Source: Owenia fusiformis (lineage: Eukaryota > Annelida > Polychaeta > Sabellida > Oweniidae). Taken from it: a stretch of DNA of 64,000 nucleotides. The notes below the pieces were generated by a model that was not told the DNA's origin, did not search any database, and was given only the letters and a program-made list of their open reading frames with translations. Both the position numbers and the translations under genes were made by a program. The DNA lies in contig CAIIXF020000011.1 in assembly GCA_903813345.2 (NCBI GenBank), positions 12,432,842-12,496,841 on the forward strand. Reading direction: 5' to 3'. Shown here one piece after another: positions 50,420 to 62,753 of this stretch (position 1 is the first letter of the stretch; each line of letters starts with the position of its first letter).

Positions 50420-50929
50420 TTAAAGGTTAAACATATCCCGACATCGCCAAATACGTTGTCAGACGTAACACTTTACCCTTGAACTGTTAGTTTAAATTGG
50501 AATAACTTTTAAAATAATGACCAGAACGCCAATAGAATTTCACATATTGTTCAATTGACCATTTGCAATCATAATGTCATAATTGCGTAACCATCACAAT
50601 ATGAATTTTCTTATAGGGGCGCTTTTACAATTTTCAAAATTGTCGGTTTTGGAATAATTCAACCATCAAGATGTGGCAGATTTAGCATTATTTTCACTGT
50701 TTGCAATGTAAATGTACATGAGATCGGAACATACATGTAGTATGTCTTGTATTTACAATGCAAAAAGGCTTAAAACCATTACTTCTAGTATCCACAATGC
50801 AGAAAGTTTTAAAACAGCTATTTCTAGTATTCACAATGCAAAAATGTTTAAAACCATTATTTCCAGTGTTCACAATATAGAAAGGTCCAATTAAATGAAA
50901 CATTGGCATCAATGGTCTCAAAGGTCATT

Positions 50930-51850
50930 CAATTCAATTTAATTTATTTCTTATAATAATATAAGAATACATGGTACATATAGAAGAATTAACAGGTGAC
51001 ATCATTTCCGATGTTCATACCAGTACATGTAGAAGCATATTATTACAAAAATTAAGATTAAGGTAAGGTCAAGGAATCAAACATGTCAAGGTTGTGTTTT
51101 GTCAAAGAGGAAATCGAAGAGGGAGGGGGAGGTGCATCATAAGCTAAGAAGTTTAGTGTCCGGTACCCAGGCTTGGAGTTATATCTGTATACATTTCTAT
51201 AAAGGAGATAGAACATGAATACGGAAGCTACAGTACGTAAATATAAAAAAGAAGATCATGCATGCAAAGCCAGAATATGTTTCTTATATTTAGACTTAAG
51301 ACATTTACCTGGCCTTGATTTTTTGATTTCTGATGGGAGGCTATTCCAAAGAGATGGTCCAGAAAATGAAAGCATCTTTCTGCCAAAGGTTTCTGTTTTA
51401 AATTTAGGCAAGGCATAGTTGTATTTACCTCTTGTATCATACTTATGTAGTTCAATATGTCTTGTAAATAAGTTGGAAAATATATCACGAAGGTTATTTT
51501 TATTATTTTGCCACTAAGGAAGAATTCTGCCACATTGACTTTAAATTTATCAAAAATGGTGAGAATTCCTAATTATTTAAATATATATATGATCTCTTAA
51601 TCCACTATGAGTAACTAATCTTGTAAATTTCTTTTGTATTAAATAAAGCAAATTATTTGAATTTCCCCAAATGATACTGCTGCAAGTTAAATAGAATAGA
51701 ATAGATTAGAGAATGATATATAGCCATACAGGTTTTCCTATCTAGTAAATGGTTTATCTTGTACAGAATGCCAACTATCCTTGATATTTTCATTTTGACT
51801 TTACCAATATGTTCATTACATGAATCATTGCTCGAATTATACAAAGAAAT
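50930..51850 (-). pseudogene. LINE 3' end (RT C-terminal region), decayed
   Basis: The minus strand reads KMKISRIVGILYKINHLLDRK then IYHSLIYSILF, followed by frame-broken blocks such as PLAERCFHFLDHLFGIAS. This is the characteristic end of jockey/CR1-type reverse transcriptases. The element finishes in an AATTGAATTGAAT-like tail near 50930. Confidence 0.72.
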
Positions 51851-51885
51851 CGAGTTTCATTTTTACCACTACCCCTCCTGACATC

Positions 51886-52692
51886 ACACTCCCCTCCATA
51901 AGTTTGGCAACCTTAGCTCCACCATTGAACTACATGTTAAAGCCTCTTTACCTTTGGATTTTTATTTGCTTAACCTACGATGAAAATACTTATACTATTG
52001 ATGGAAACGTAATTTGACTTTATTTCCAAAACCTCCAAATTTTCTCAATTTTTCCTCAATTACAATAGGTCGAAAATTGATGATAAATTTGATGAATTTT
52101 TGAAAATCGACATTCCCATGTTAACCAATGGGAAATGGTAGGTTTGCTGCAAGTCATATGATAGAATATCCACCGTCCGAGTCCTTGCGAAAAATACGAG
52201 TTAGGCAGGCAATTGAATTTGCTAACTTTATTTAACAAAAAATTTATATGTTTCTTCAGGTTCAACAAAGTTACAGGGCTTTAAAGTCAAAATTGTTTTT
52301 CAAAAAAACTCTCCCATTGAAATAACACAGGAGGCGAAAAATTATTTTCAAAAGTGACTTTGAAGCGCTGTAACTTTAGTATTCATCAAATAAACCAAAC
52401 ACTTAGTGTACAAAAAAGTAAGACAATTCAATTTTATTTTACTGAAAAGATATCCTGATTTCTGATTTGCCCCAAACCCTCCATTTTCCATTGGATTACA
52501 TGGAAATGATGATTTTCAAAAATTCATCAAATTTAAAAATTGGAGGTATTGGAAATAAATTCAAGCTACGTTTCCATCAATATTGTAAGTTATTTCATCG
52601 CCGGTTAAGTAAATAAAAATTCAAACGTAAAGAGGCTTTAACACGTAGTTCAATGGGGGAGCTAAGGTTGCCAAACTTATGGAGGGGAGTGT
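51886..52692. mobile_element. Foldback MITE with TIR ACACTCCCCTCCATAAG
   Basis: Arms of more than 170 bp pair in inverted orientation: ACTCCCCTCCATAAGTTTGG on the left against CTTATGGAGGGGAGTGT on the right, then CTTAGCTCC, TTAAAGCCTCTTTAC, CCATCAATA and CAAATTT blocks in mirrored order. About 0.8 kb, no coding capacity; the target duplication is unclear. Confidence 0.75.
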
Positions 52693-52718
52693 AACTCTTA
52701 GATAATATTACTTTCCAG

Positions 52719-54435
52719 ATATAAATGACTGTGCCAGTAACCCATGTCTAAATAGTGGCACGTGTACGGATGGAGACAATAGTTACACGTGTACTTGTAT
52801 CTCTGGCTATGAAGGTTTATATTGTGATGTTGGTGAGTAGGATGATCAACTGCTATAACATTTTTGCTTCCATTAGTGCTGCAAATTATTTTTACAGATG
52901 TTTCGCAAGCAAATTTATAACACTGGCCGATCCAGAAACTAACAAATTCTGAGTCAGCAAAAACACTGGCCCCTTAAACCAAAAATGTTAGGCCCATTGT
53001 TGATGCCCTATAAAAAGGCCTAAAAAGGCCATGCCTGTCCCATGGATCCGCCAGTGTTATAGCTATCACTCATATTCATTCATAGAGACATGGTTGACAG
53101 GGTGAGCAAATGTGCTTCAGTTCCTATTTAAAAGAGAGTTCTTAGATTATAGATAATTAAAAAATTGATCTCTTAAAAATAACAATTAAAAAAACACTAC
53201 GAGTGTTTAACAAGTTAAATTGATGAAACCGCAACTGCATCGTTGCTCACATTTAGAATATTTGGCACTTCAAATTAGAATCATTTTTGACTGGTAATAA
53301 ATTTACAGTATTTTTTTAAAAAAACCTATAAGTATAAAATTAAAGCTCACGAATGGATTTATTCACGAAAATATAAACTCATCTGAAAAATAATAGTATT
53401 TTACCCGTAATGCCTGCCTGGGTCACATTTGCTCCGAGTCATCGTTCGGCGCCCGGCCGATTGAGTATTCTGGTCAAAACTGTATACAACAAAATCCTCA
53501 ATCGGTCGGGCGCCGGCCAATAAATTGGAGCAAATGTCACCCAGGCAAGAATTATCGGATAAAATTAAATGTACTTACTTACAAAAAATGTTCGCTTGTC
53601 TGAATATTTCCGACAAGCACGTGGATTTTCATTTAAAAGCTGCAATTGATAAAACTCAATAATTACTACCGCAACCGCGTTTTTATTCATTGCTGAGAAA
53701 TTTTGAACATGTGGTGCTTATATTCGAGACAGTCCGAACAACACAGAACAACACACTTCTGTAATTTAACGGCATGTCTATGTCTAATTTTACTTTCCAG
53801 ATACAGACGAGTGCTCTAGCAATCCATGTCTGAACGGTGGAACATGCACGGATGAGGTCAACGGCTACACATGTACTTGTGTCCCTGGATATGAGGGGGT
53901 GGAGTGTGCCATAAGTTTGTATTAATTCTATTGGCCGTATATGCTGATAAATGTTAGAACTAAACTAGGGAGCAACTTGTATGCATAGGTTTTCAGTCAT
54001 TGTCAAGCATATTTTCTTATTCCTCCAAAGCACCCTTAATTCACACTGGCAATAATCAAGAATCAATTAATTTTATTGACCTGAGCAATCTGTAAATTAA
54101 AGGTTCTTATTTTCAAAAATGTTTTCTTGCCTGATTGTTTCCGACAAGCTCATGGATTTTCATTTAAAAGCGCAATTCATAAAACTCACTAATTACTACC
54201 GCGTTTTTATTCATTGCTGAGAAATTTTGAACATGTGATGCTTATGTTCAAGACAGTCGGAACTACGCAGAACACACTTCTGTATTCTAACGACATGTTT
54301 ATGTCTTATTTTACTTTCCAGATACAGACGAGTGCTCTAGCAATCCATGTCTGAACGGTGGAACATGCACGGATGAGGTCAACGGCTACACATGTACTTG
54401 TGTCCCTGGATATGAGGGGGTGGAGTGTGTCATAA
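52719..54435 (+). CDS. Three calcium-binding EGF-like exons of the PAN/EGF protein
   Basis: Exons 52719-52832, 53801-53914 and 54322-54435 are each exactly 114 nt, phase 1-1, and encode one EGF module with six cysteines: [15 protein letters not shown]..., [15 protein letters not shown]... (twice). The DxxxC start and CxDxxxxYxCxC pattern are the calcium-binding and Asp/Asn-hydroxylation signatures. The second and third exons encode the same residues except one (CAI against CVI), and their introns are also duplicated, so one arose recently from the other. Their donors follow ATAA and read GTTTGT and GTGTGT, weaker than the GTGAGT of the first exon. Extracellular adhesion or matrix role by architecture only. 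Confidence 0.88.
52916..53058. mobile_element. 143-bp MITE with TIR TATAACACTGGC(C/G)GATCCA
   Basis: TATAACACTGGCCGATCCAG at the left is mirrored by TGGATCCGCCAGTGTTATA at the right, inside the intron after the first EGF exon. A related G-rich end is at about 17815. Confidence 0.65.
53415..53547. mobile_element. 133-bp MITE, TIR TGCCTGGGTCACATTTGCTCC
   Basis: The two arms (TGCCTGGGTCACATTTGC then CGGCGCCCGGCCGATTGAG, and their inverted copies) make the element almost fully palindromic. Relatives are at 40765-40865 and 22860-22925. Confidence 0.78.
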
Positions 54436-54740
54436 GTGTGTATCTATAATACTATTAGCCGTATGCTTATAAATGTTAGAACTAAACTAGGGAGCAACTT
54501 GTATGCATAGGTTTTCAGTCATTGTCAAGCATATTTTCTTATTCCTCCAAAGCACCCTTCACACCGGCAATCATCAAGAATCAATTAATTTTATTGACCT
54601 GCATTTTTACAAAAAAAAAATCAAAAAATACTGCTTGGATGCATTGCCGAGTAATATTTTGCAATGCGTGCTCATATTGAATTTGAGACAGTCAAAACTA
54701 CACAGAAGTACGTATTCAAATGACGTAGTGCAGAAGTCCG
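53580..54740. repeat. Tandem duplication of an EGF exon with its flanking intron (two intact units, one decayed)
   Basis: About 520-bp units carry AATTTTGAACATGTGGTGCTT-like intron sequence, the exon, and a following GGTTTTCAGTCATTGTCAAG stretch. A third partial unit at 54460-54730 has the intron blocks but no EGF exon. Confidence 0.85.
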
Positions 54741-55849
54741 TCCGAATGGGGAGAGAGTTTGGGCAACCACCCTCCCCCTTTTCAAGAATTTTTTTAGAAT
54801 AGTATTTAATTGTGCAAATATAGTTATCAGATATGCTCCGAATGTACTAGAGAGGGTCTCAATCTCAATTTTTTCAGACCCACTCCCGCTAGCTTGTGTT
54901 GCTCCGCATCGTCGACGCTTTGCGTGGGCGTGTGGGCGACACAACACATCTGTACTCTTTGGAAATCGTTCCGACGGACCTGCCCCAATATGATTTCCCC
55001 ATGAAAAATTAATTCATCTGACTTCAAAATGAATGTACTGCTTTTATTATTGCATTCATACGTTCACTAATGTCTTGTTCACCAATATCCAGCATTGTAT
55101 TGGTGACTGGGTCAGTAGGCCTATGTAGGTCAATTTTGACCCATTGAAGTGAACAGGTGAAGTACCCCGATCGAGCCTCCCAAATTTAGTGATAATGATC
55201 ACACCATGCAGGGCTAGCTTTTGGGGATTTAGACATAATTCTGCCATGTTTGACTAAAACTCACGACAATAGATGATTGTCGATGTGAAGGCTGTTTGTC
55301 GTTTTATATGCGAAAAATAAGTTTTGCCACGTGTGAACTGAACACATGGCTCTTGTTGATAAAGGCTGTCTGTAGCTTTTGGGGATTAAGAAAATAATTG
55401 TGACACGTTTGACTTAAACACATGGCTCTTCGCGTGACTTGCAAAAATTATAGACACTGTCAGGGTGTTTCATATGTGTGCATCCCCCATAAACTCATAT
55501 GTAGTATTGCCACCCTAGCATGTTACATATCATTTTGTTTCTTATGGAAAGATACATAAGATTGCAGAGTTTCAGAATCCAGAGGTACCCCTGAAAAAAA
55601 TACAACGTATCTAAATACTTTACACCAGTCATGTGTTAAATTCACACGTGGTAAGACTTCTTTTATAAATCCCCAAAAGGTACTCATTTATTTTTAACAT
55701 TAGACTACGATGTACTTTTTTCCTTTGAGAAAATATGACGAACAATTCAGGTAAACTAGAAAACAGCAACTCCACGGAGTAGCAAATCCCACAGAACAAA
55801 AATGTTTTGATATTGTTTTGTAATCTTCTCGAATTTTTTCTTGAACAGT

Positions 55850-56640
55850 CCTCCCCTTGTTCATACGTATCAGCATTTAAATGTGAACCACATCTGTCAA
55901 CTGGTATTTGAGTTATCAAAGATTATTCTTGAGCAGTAGAGCTCCTTTATCTCTAGGCATTGGCATATAAACTTTGAACCAAATCTGTCGACTGGTATTT
56001 GAGTTATCAATGCTTACGTTTTTACGAAAATGGTGGCCATTTTGAAATTCAGCGGCATCTTAAAATGCCTTCTCAAACAGTGTTCCTTCGTCCCTGGGCA
56101 TCAGCATATAAAGTTTGAACCAAATCCGTGTACTGGTATTTGGATTATCAAAGATTACGTTTTTACAAAAATGGCTACCATTTGAAATTCGGTAGCTATC
56201 TTTAAAATATCTTCTTGAGTGGAGTTCTCATGTCTCTAGGCATCAGCATATAAAATTTGATCCAGATCCTTCAACTGGTATTTGATTTATCAAAGGCTAC
56301 GAAAAATGGCGGCTATTTTGAAATCCAGGCACCATCTTGAAAAATCCTTCTTGAGCAGAGCTCACGAAAATTCCTTCCCCAACAAAGCTCCATTGCCTTA
56401 AGGCATCAGCATATAAAACTTGAACCAAATCCGTCAACTAGTTTTTGAGTTATCAAAGATTAATTTTTTCTACGAAAAATGGTGGCCATTTTGAAGAGCG
56501 GCCATATTGAAAATTCCTTCCGAGCAGAGTCCTACACCTATAAGGCATACGCATATAAAAGTTCCGTCAACCGGTATTTGAGTTATCGCCAGGAGATACG
56601 AACGGACGGACGGATGGACGGACGGACGGTTTTCCTATAT
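55850..56640. repeat. Diverged tandem repeat of about 150 bp ending in (GGAC)n
   Basis: Five or six units share GGCATCAGCATATAAA, CAACTGGTATTTGAGTTATC and AAATGGTGGCCATTTTG blocks. The array finishes in a GGACGGACGG simple repeat near 56595-56630. Confidence 0.8.
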
Positions 56641-56924
56641 CCTCCTCGAACTTAGTTCGGTGGGATAATAAGAACAAAGTGACTGCCAATGGCCATTATT
56701 GATTTCTACATTTGGCTCTATATCAACATAACCTGCATTTATAAAATCAATTATTGTACTCCTTACTCCATTACACTCTTGTTTAGGGCAACCACTTTTA
56801 AGATAAACTAAAATAAAAAAATATGTTATGAATATCAAAAAACCTCAAAGCTTTTATTCTACATTTGGAAAGCAATTATATTTTGATTTGAAGGAATAAT
56901 AAAATGGCAAAATTGTGTAAATGT

Positions 56925-58385
56925 TTTTATCCCATACTTGGACGTGTTTCAGGTACACAAAGCAGGTTTGTAAAAACTTATATTTTCAACAGCGGGCAGA
57001 TATAGAGATTATCCTATATGAGGTTCAGGATATTGGGATTATCCCGAGGCCAATATAATATATTTGCCCGAGGGCCGCAGGTCCCGAGGGAAAATATATT
57101 ATATTGGCCAAGGGATAATCCCAATATCCCGAACCGACTATAGGATAATATGTTTATCCCATACCAATCTTGGTCATCTGGTTCACATTGTTCAATCGTG
57201 GAAATATTTTAGAATATTCATGTCCAGTTTTGTTTTCTTGGCCGTCGGCGGATTTTCCTGTTCTCTCAAATATTCCCAGATTTATTTTCTCGAATTTTTG
57301 ATTGATTAAGTGGATACTCCTTCCCTTTTTTTAAACCATCAAACAGATCCCGATTGTCTATGTTTTCTCCATTGTCTTTAAAAGTCATTACGCGAACGTT
57401 ACAAATTATGAACAAATATGCGAGCGGCGATTATGACGTAGCGGGCAGATATACTATATCTGCCCGCTCTGAGCGGGACGTAAAGCTATATCTGCCCGCT
57501 GATGAAAATATAAGTTTTTACAAACCGGCTTTATGTACCTATAACACGTCCAAGTATGGGATAAATAGAGATTATCCTATATGAGGTTCAGGATATTGGG
57601 ATTATCCCGAGGCCAATATAATATATCTCCCCGAGGGCCGTAGGTCCCGAGGGTAGATATATTATATTGGCCAAGGGATAATCCAAATATCCCGAATCGA
57701 CTATAGGATGATCTGTTTATCCCATACCAATCACATTGTTCACAGTTCAGAAACTTTGCAATCAACCGTGGAATGATTTTAAAATATTCATGTCCAGTTT
57801 TGTATTCTTGTCCGTAGCCGGATTTTCCTGTTCAAATCTTTGATTATTAATGGGGCATACCGCTCCTTCCCTTCTTTAAAGCATTAAACAGATCGCGATT
57901 GTCTGCGTTTTTCTCCATTGTCGTTTACAGTATGCGAACGTTACAAAAAAGAACCAATACGGGAACAGCGATTATGACGTAGCGGGCAGATATACTATAT
58001 CTGCCCGCTCGGAGCGGGACGTAAAGCTATATCTGCCCGCTGATGAAAATATAAGTTTTTACAAACCGGCTTTATGTACCTGTAACACGTCCAAGTATGG
58101 GATAAATAGCTATACGTCACGTCCCGTGTCCCGCTCCGAGCGGGCAGATATATTGTATAGCAATGGACATTAAATGCAGACAATCGCGACCTGTTTTAAA
58201 CCCTACCCCTGTTTATAATCAAAGATTCGAGAGCATAAATGTGGATGAATAATGAAAGAATAGAAAATTTCTGCAACGACCAAGAAAAAAACTGGGCATG
58301 AATATTCTAAAAAATCACTAATGTTGAAATTTTTCTGAACTCGGCCAATTGAACAATGTGAACCTTATGAGCAAGATTGGTATGG
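56925..58385. repeat. Composite of palindromes and a 563-bp direct repeat
   Basis: The segment at 57005-57190 recurs at 57568-57730, and the AGCGGGCAGATATA block at 57440-57566 recurs at 57980-58107; a reversed copy of the outer part closes the composite at about 58150-58385. Local palindromes include AGCGGGCAGATATA/TATATCTGCCCGCT and a roughly 115-bp hairpin around GGGATTATCCCGAGGCCAAT. It looks like several copies of one foldback transposon family inserted in tandem. Confidence 0.75.
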
Positions 58386-58754
58386 GATAAACTGGATTCT
58401 AACAATACAATCCCACATGAATGTATTTGTTGAGATTCGATCAACTTGATTTCTTCTGTGAAAATGAGGATTGCAGCAAGAGTGCATTGACATACATTTA
58501 ACATGGTGACATACATGATGGTATTCCGATACTGAGTCATTGGTCAATGGTGTATGTCCCCATGTTAAGTCAATGCAACCTTGGTGAAGTCCTCAATTTG
58601 ATCGAGAGATTGATCAAGAAGATTCAATTTGGATAGTATTACTAGAACCCATTTTCAATTGTAAGAATTGGGGTTCTTAAACAGGGTATACGTATGAGGG
58701 TTTGCTTTTTAGAACTTTTTGTTGGTACTATTAATGATTTTACATTCATTCCAG

Positions 58755-58868
58755 ATACAAATGAGTGTTCTAGTAATCCATGTTTAAATGGTGGAACATG
58801 TATAGATCAAGTCAACAGTTACACATGTAATTGCGGAAGTAGTTATATTGGTTCGCAGTGTCAAACTG
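58755..58868 (+). CDS. Fourth EGF-like exon of the PAN/EGF protein
   Basis: A 114-nt phase 1-1 exon after TTCATTCCAG and before GTGAGT encodes [26 protein letters not shown] and a GSQCQT end. Six cysteines and the calcium-binding start are intact. It is more diverged from the other three, so it predates the recent duplication. Later exons of the gene should lie beyond this point, but none was seen before the opposite-strand PdxS gene. Confidence 0.85.
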
Positions 58869-61145
58869 GTGAGTGTAAAAGTGATTGTATTCTTATTCGA
58901 TTCATAGATTGTAGTAGGTTGTATTTTGATAGCTGATTTCCATGTATATTTATTCATAATTCTATTAGATACGCTGGGACTTTTTATCCATGGAACAACG
59001 ATGACGCATATGTATGTGCTGTTTTAAAGATGGGATATGGATTTATTCTTTTCAGAATACGACGATAAATAGAATATCTGACAAAAAAGAATTTTACTTT
59101 TGAAACGTCTAGACATCGGCTCTTAAAGTGGAGGCAATTAATGGTTATTGCTGTGGTGAGCCTGCCTCGAATTTACAGTGTAGCTACCTTTTAAGACTTT
59201 AACACTGAAATGATAAGTTAATGTAAATATATATTTCTAGTCAAACATTTATCACAGATGTGGCAAAATTTATCACAACTTCAATTTGCTACATACGACG
59301 TGCAACTACCGAATTGCCTGGGGACAATTCTAGTGACACGCTTAAGCGTTTATCTTCATTTATTCAAAAACTTTTCATGTACCTTAAATGTCATTTGCCC
59401 CTTTTATTTTTGTATTTGTTCGACTCCACCTCTTAAAAGAGAGTTTCGTAGTTTATAACTAGACACTGCGCACAGGGTAGCCATTTTGGAGTATCATTTA
59501 TAATCTTCTCAGTGAGATATTATTTTTCAGGAAAGATTTTTGAAGTGTGATCTACCATAAAAAAGAGTTAATTTACAAGTGAAAATAAAATGTAACGCAA
59601 CCGTTGTATTCCTAGCTAGCATATCAATTTTGCTAACGTTTTAGGTGTATATGGATGAATGTGAAAAAATGTTACGCTCGTCGTTTTGACGCTATAAGCC
59701 TGTATGCGCTATATACCACACATTGTTTTGTTTTTGTACATAAATTGTGTGACTTCATTTGAAATATATTAAGACTATTTCAATCTTTTCAACTTTGAAA
59801 CATGTTCGTCTTCGTGTATAGTGAATTATTCAAAATATCATTAATTGGAACATATACACTGTACCCAGTTACTGTAATATTTTACTGGTAATTGAGACTC
59901 AGTCAATCAGTGTTCATGGCATCCTCATGATGATGTATATGGTGAGATAATGGGAACATACCCATGTCAAATCAAAAGACCTTTGCTGAAATCCTCATTT
60001 CATCAGAGGTAACTGATTGATTAAGCCTTGTGATCAGTAGAAATATGTTATCGAGCATATGAGCTAGGCCACGGGAAAAGGGGTCTTATCACAGTTTCTT
60101 TTTCAATATTCTGATTTTTTGTTTATCTTAAAAAGCACAAAGAAACCTTTCAAATGAGCCATGGCTTATGTTTTAACAATTTTGCCTTGCATATATAGAC
60201 CAACAAGTCGGATCTGAATTTAGCACATTTTCCTCTTAATCGTGGGTACATTTTTGGCTCTGTAGCACAATTTTAATTTTTCTGATGAGACCGGTGTCTG
60301 TGACACATATAATATGTAACTATCTCTGTGGATGCCTTCGGGGGAGGCGGTGCTCTTATGAAATAGTTAAAACGTGGCGCGTGAATGGCTAAAATAGTAA
60401 ACCCATTTGATTTATTATCCGTTCAAGTACGACAAACAATTCATAGTGTAATTATAATTGATTGGACGTAAAATGAACATTCTTGCAAAAACATCTGATT
60501 GCACTCGTATCGTCTTCAGTTGATGAAACTATTTCTTATTTGCTTTTGCTTGTTCAGAAATGTACAAAATATTTTTTGTTCAGCAGAGATGATCTCTTCG
60601 ATTGGCTTTAAATAGCTATAATCTCGGGTCTAATGCCTATCGTACTAAAGGAGTATACCGAAGGAGTGTGTATTGTCCCTTTCGTGCTATTTCATATCAT
60701 ATCTACGTCCATGAGGGCAATGTGTTGTGCACTATGGAGAGTGTTGACCGTCCGTTCGGTGATATTTATAGCTTGGGCATTAATGTGACATGTCCACGTC
60801 CACGAGACAATTGAGATTTCGAGCCATATGTCTCAAGAAAATGCTCTTACCTTTCTAGTAGGATGAGTTCAGGTGCCAAAAACAGCTGATCATCAAAGGA
60901 TATATATCATTTTCTAATTGAAAATTTTTGTTGAACCCTGCATTTTAACACTGTTTTGACAGGAAGTCATACACCCAAAATGAAAACTGAATAACAAAAT
61001 TTATCCCAAATGTAGATCATAATACTTACTCAGACATGCAAAATGTTGTTAATAGTAGTAATGCTGATAATTTTTAAGAAATTTAAGCATGTAAATAAGT
61101 TTTTTTCGTCCATGATTATATAAATAAAGAATTTCTTCCCTCAGA
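58869..61145. other. AT-rich spacer
   Basis: No exon recognised. A short inverted pair (CAGTCAATCAGT near 59900, ACTGATTGATTAAG near 60012) may bound a small MITE. An open frame at 60602-60814 (+) has no recognised domain. Confidence 0.4.
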
Positions 61146-61150
61146 AAGCA

Positions 61151-61235
61151 ATTTGGTACTGTGGTGTAGTGGTTAGAGCTTTGGACTCAACTAGACTTTT
61201 ATTCAAAAAAATCTGGGTTCAAATCACATGGGTGG
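61151..61235 (+). repeat. tRNA-derived SINE-like head
   Basis: Box A-like TGGTGTAGTGGTTAGAGC (61162-61179) and box B-like GGGTTCAAATC (61215-61225) are spaced as in a tRNA, but the acceptor and anticodon stems do not pair properly. It is therefore a tRNA-like promoter unit, not a functional tRNA. Confidence 0.6.
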
Positions 61236-61249
61236 AATATGTTTCTATT

Positions 61250-62265
61250 CTTTAGTACCCCACACACAATTTTGTCGCCTACTTTAATGTGTTGTAGAAA
61301 AATATCCAATGAGAATTTTCTCATGAAATTTGGCATACATCAAATTGAAACAATTTGTGACACTCACATTTTTTTGTTTGAATTACAAAAACAATTTGAA
61401 CATTCTGGTCAATCCTATCCTATTAAACACCATTATAATCCACAGGTAAAAGCAAAACTGAACCAAGCAGGAGTGACTGTTATAATGTTACAATGTTACC
61501 CCTGAAAGGTCACATGTTAAATGCATGTGAATCATTTCATGTTGTCCAACAAAAGGTAAGCGATCGGTGGCCACCTGTGAGTCATTGGACGAATATGGCC
61601 TCCCAATTGTAGGCCAACGAAATTTTGAACAGTGCAGAGTCACTGTTAATAATGCCTTAAATGACTGATACAAGCATTTTCTTGAGATACAAGCATTTTC
61701 TTGAGATTTTATGAGATGCGAGCTATTGGAAAAGATTTTCTAATCGAGTGAGAAAGTGGGAAATGCTGTAGTGGTAGGATGGGATAGAAATCCACGCAGG
61801 GATGTCTTTAAGTGCTCTGATAAACAATTTTAGACTTAAAGCCAACAAATCATATGATACATGCACCTACCCATGTGAGTATTAATAGGGGTCTTCACTC
61901 TTAAACAATAATAAAACCACATTTACAATATTCCTATTTAGGAGTTAAAACATCTCCAACACATAGTAACAATATATTAAGAGAACAGATAAACCATATG
62001 TAATGCAATAAGTTTGTAATCAAAATGATTTAAACTCTCCTTGAAACTGCAAAACTAGAAATTTTCGTCGAATTTTGTTAAAACATGAATATTTTTAAAT
62101 TGCTTGTTTTTCGTCAATATTACTTAAATTTCCAAACGAAAAAATTTGAGTGTCACAAAATGTTTCAAGTTAAACTATGTCGAATCTCATAAGCAAACTC
62201 TTTTTGGATATTCTTCAACAATACATCAAAGTAGGCGACAAAATTGTGTGTGGGGTACTATATTT
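61250..62265. mobile_element. Element bounded by 130-bp inverted repeats (AGTACCCCACACACAATTTT)
   Basis: AGTACCCCACACACAATTTT then GTCGCCTACTTTAATGT at 61254-61295 is mirrored at 62219-62262, and similarity continues to GTGACACTCA on both sides. It directly follows the SINE-like head. No transposase seen in the 0.75-kb centre. Confidence 0.65.
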
Positions 62266-62753
62266 GTTTTTTGTTCAATTTGATCCACAATTTTTCTGAA
62301 ATAAATTTTATATTTGGCACTTAAACCATATTTAGTATTTCCAAGGGTTTAAGTTTTTAAATGAAATCATTGAAAGTTACTTTAAATGCAATTTTCCCCA
62401 GTCCCAGTCATATGAACATTGAAATACATCATTTTTTCTATGAAATTTATTATGTAAATATATTTGTTTCCCATGCAGCATATGTTATCAGTTGTTAACT
62501 TCAATTCAACAAAAACCAATGTCCCAAGTATTTGGGTCCTAAATGGTTCTTTGTACTGAACACAAACCGATATATAGGTGACTGTATACAGTACATAGTA
62601 CGATATGAATAACTTATTGAGGTTTGAAGACAGAATGCAAAAATGGTCATGCATTATAAACCCTAACACGAACATCATTACTTAGAACGAAAGAGGCGAA
62701 GACATGATGTAACATGAATTTAAAACATATCAATATCCGAGTCACTCGTATTG

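Larger units (their letters stand above)
54741..58754. other. Long intron between the third and fourth EGF exons, repeat-filled
   Basis: Contains a GC-rich island near 54880-54980 with an open frame but no recognised domain, a diverged tandem array (55850-56600) ending in GGACG repeats, and a palindromic composite (56925-58385). No additional EGF exon found. Confidence 0.6.

Noticed and set aside
54810-55004. GC-rich open frame after the EGF exons as a further exon
   Set aside because: A CAG precedes it, but there is no EGF or other cysteine pattern, no convincing donor, and composition suggests an inserted repeat.
60602-60814. 70-codon open frame as a gene
   Set aside because: No recognised domain, no supporting splice or start context; a frame of this length is expected by chance.
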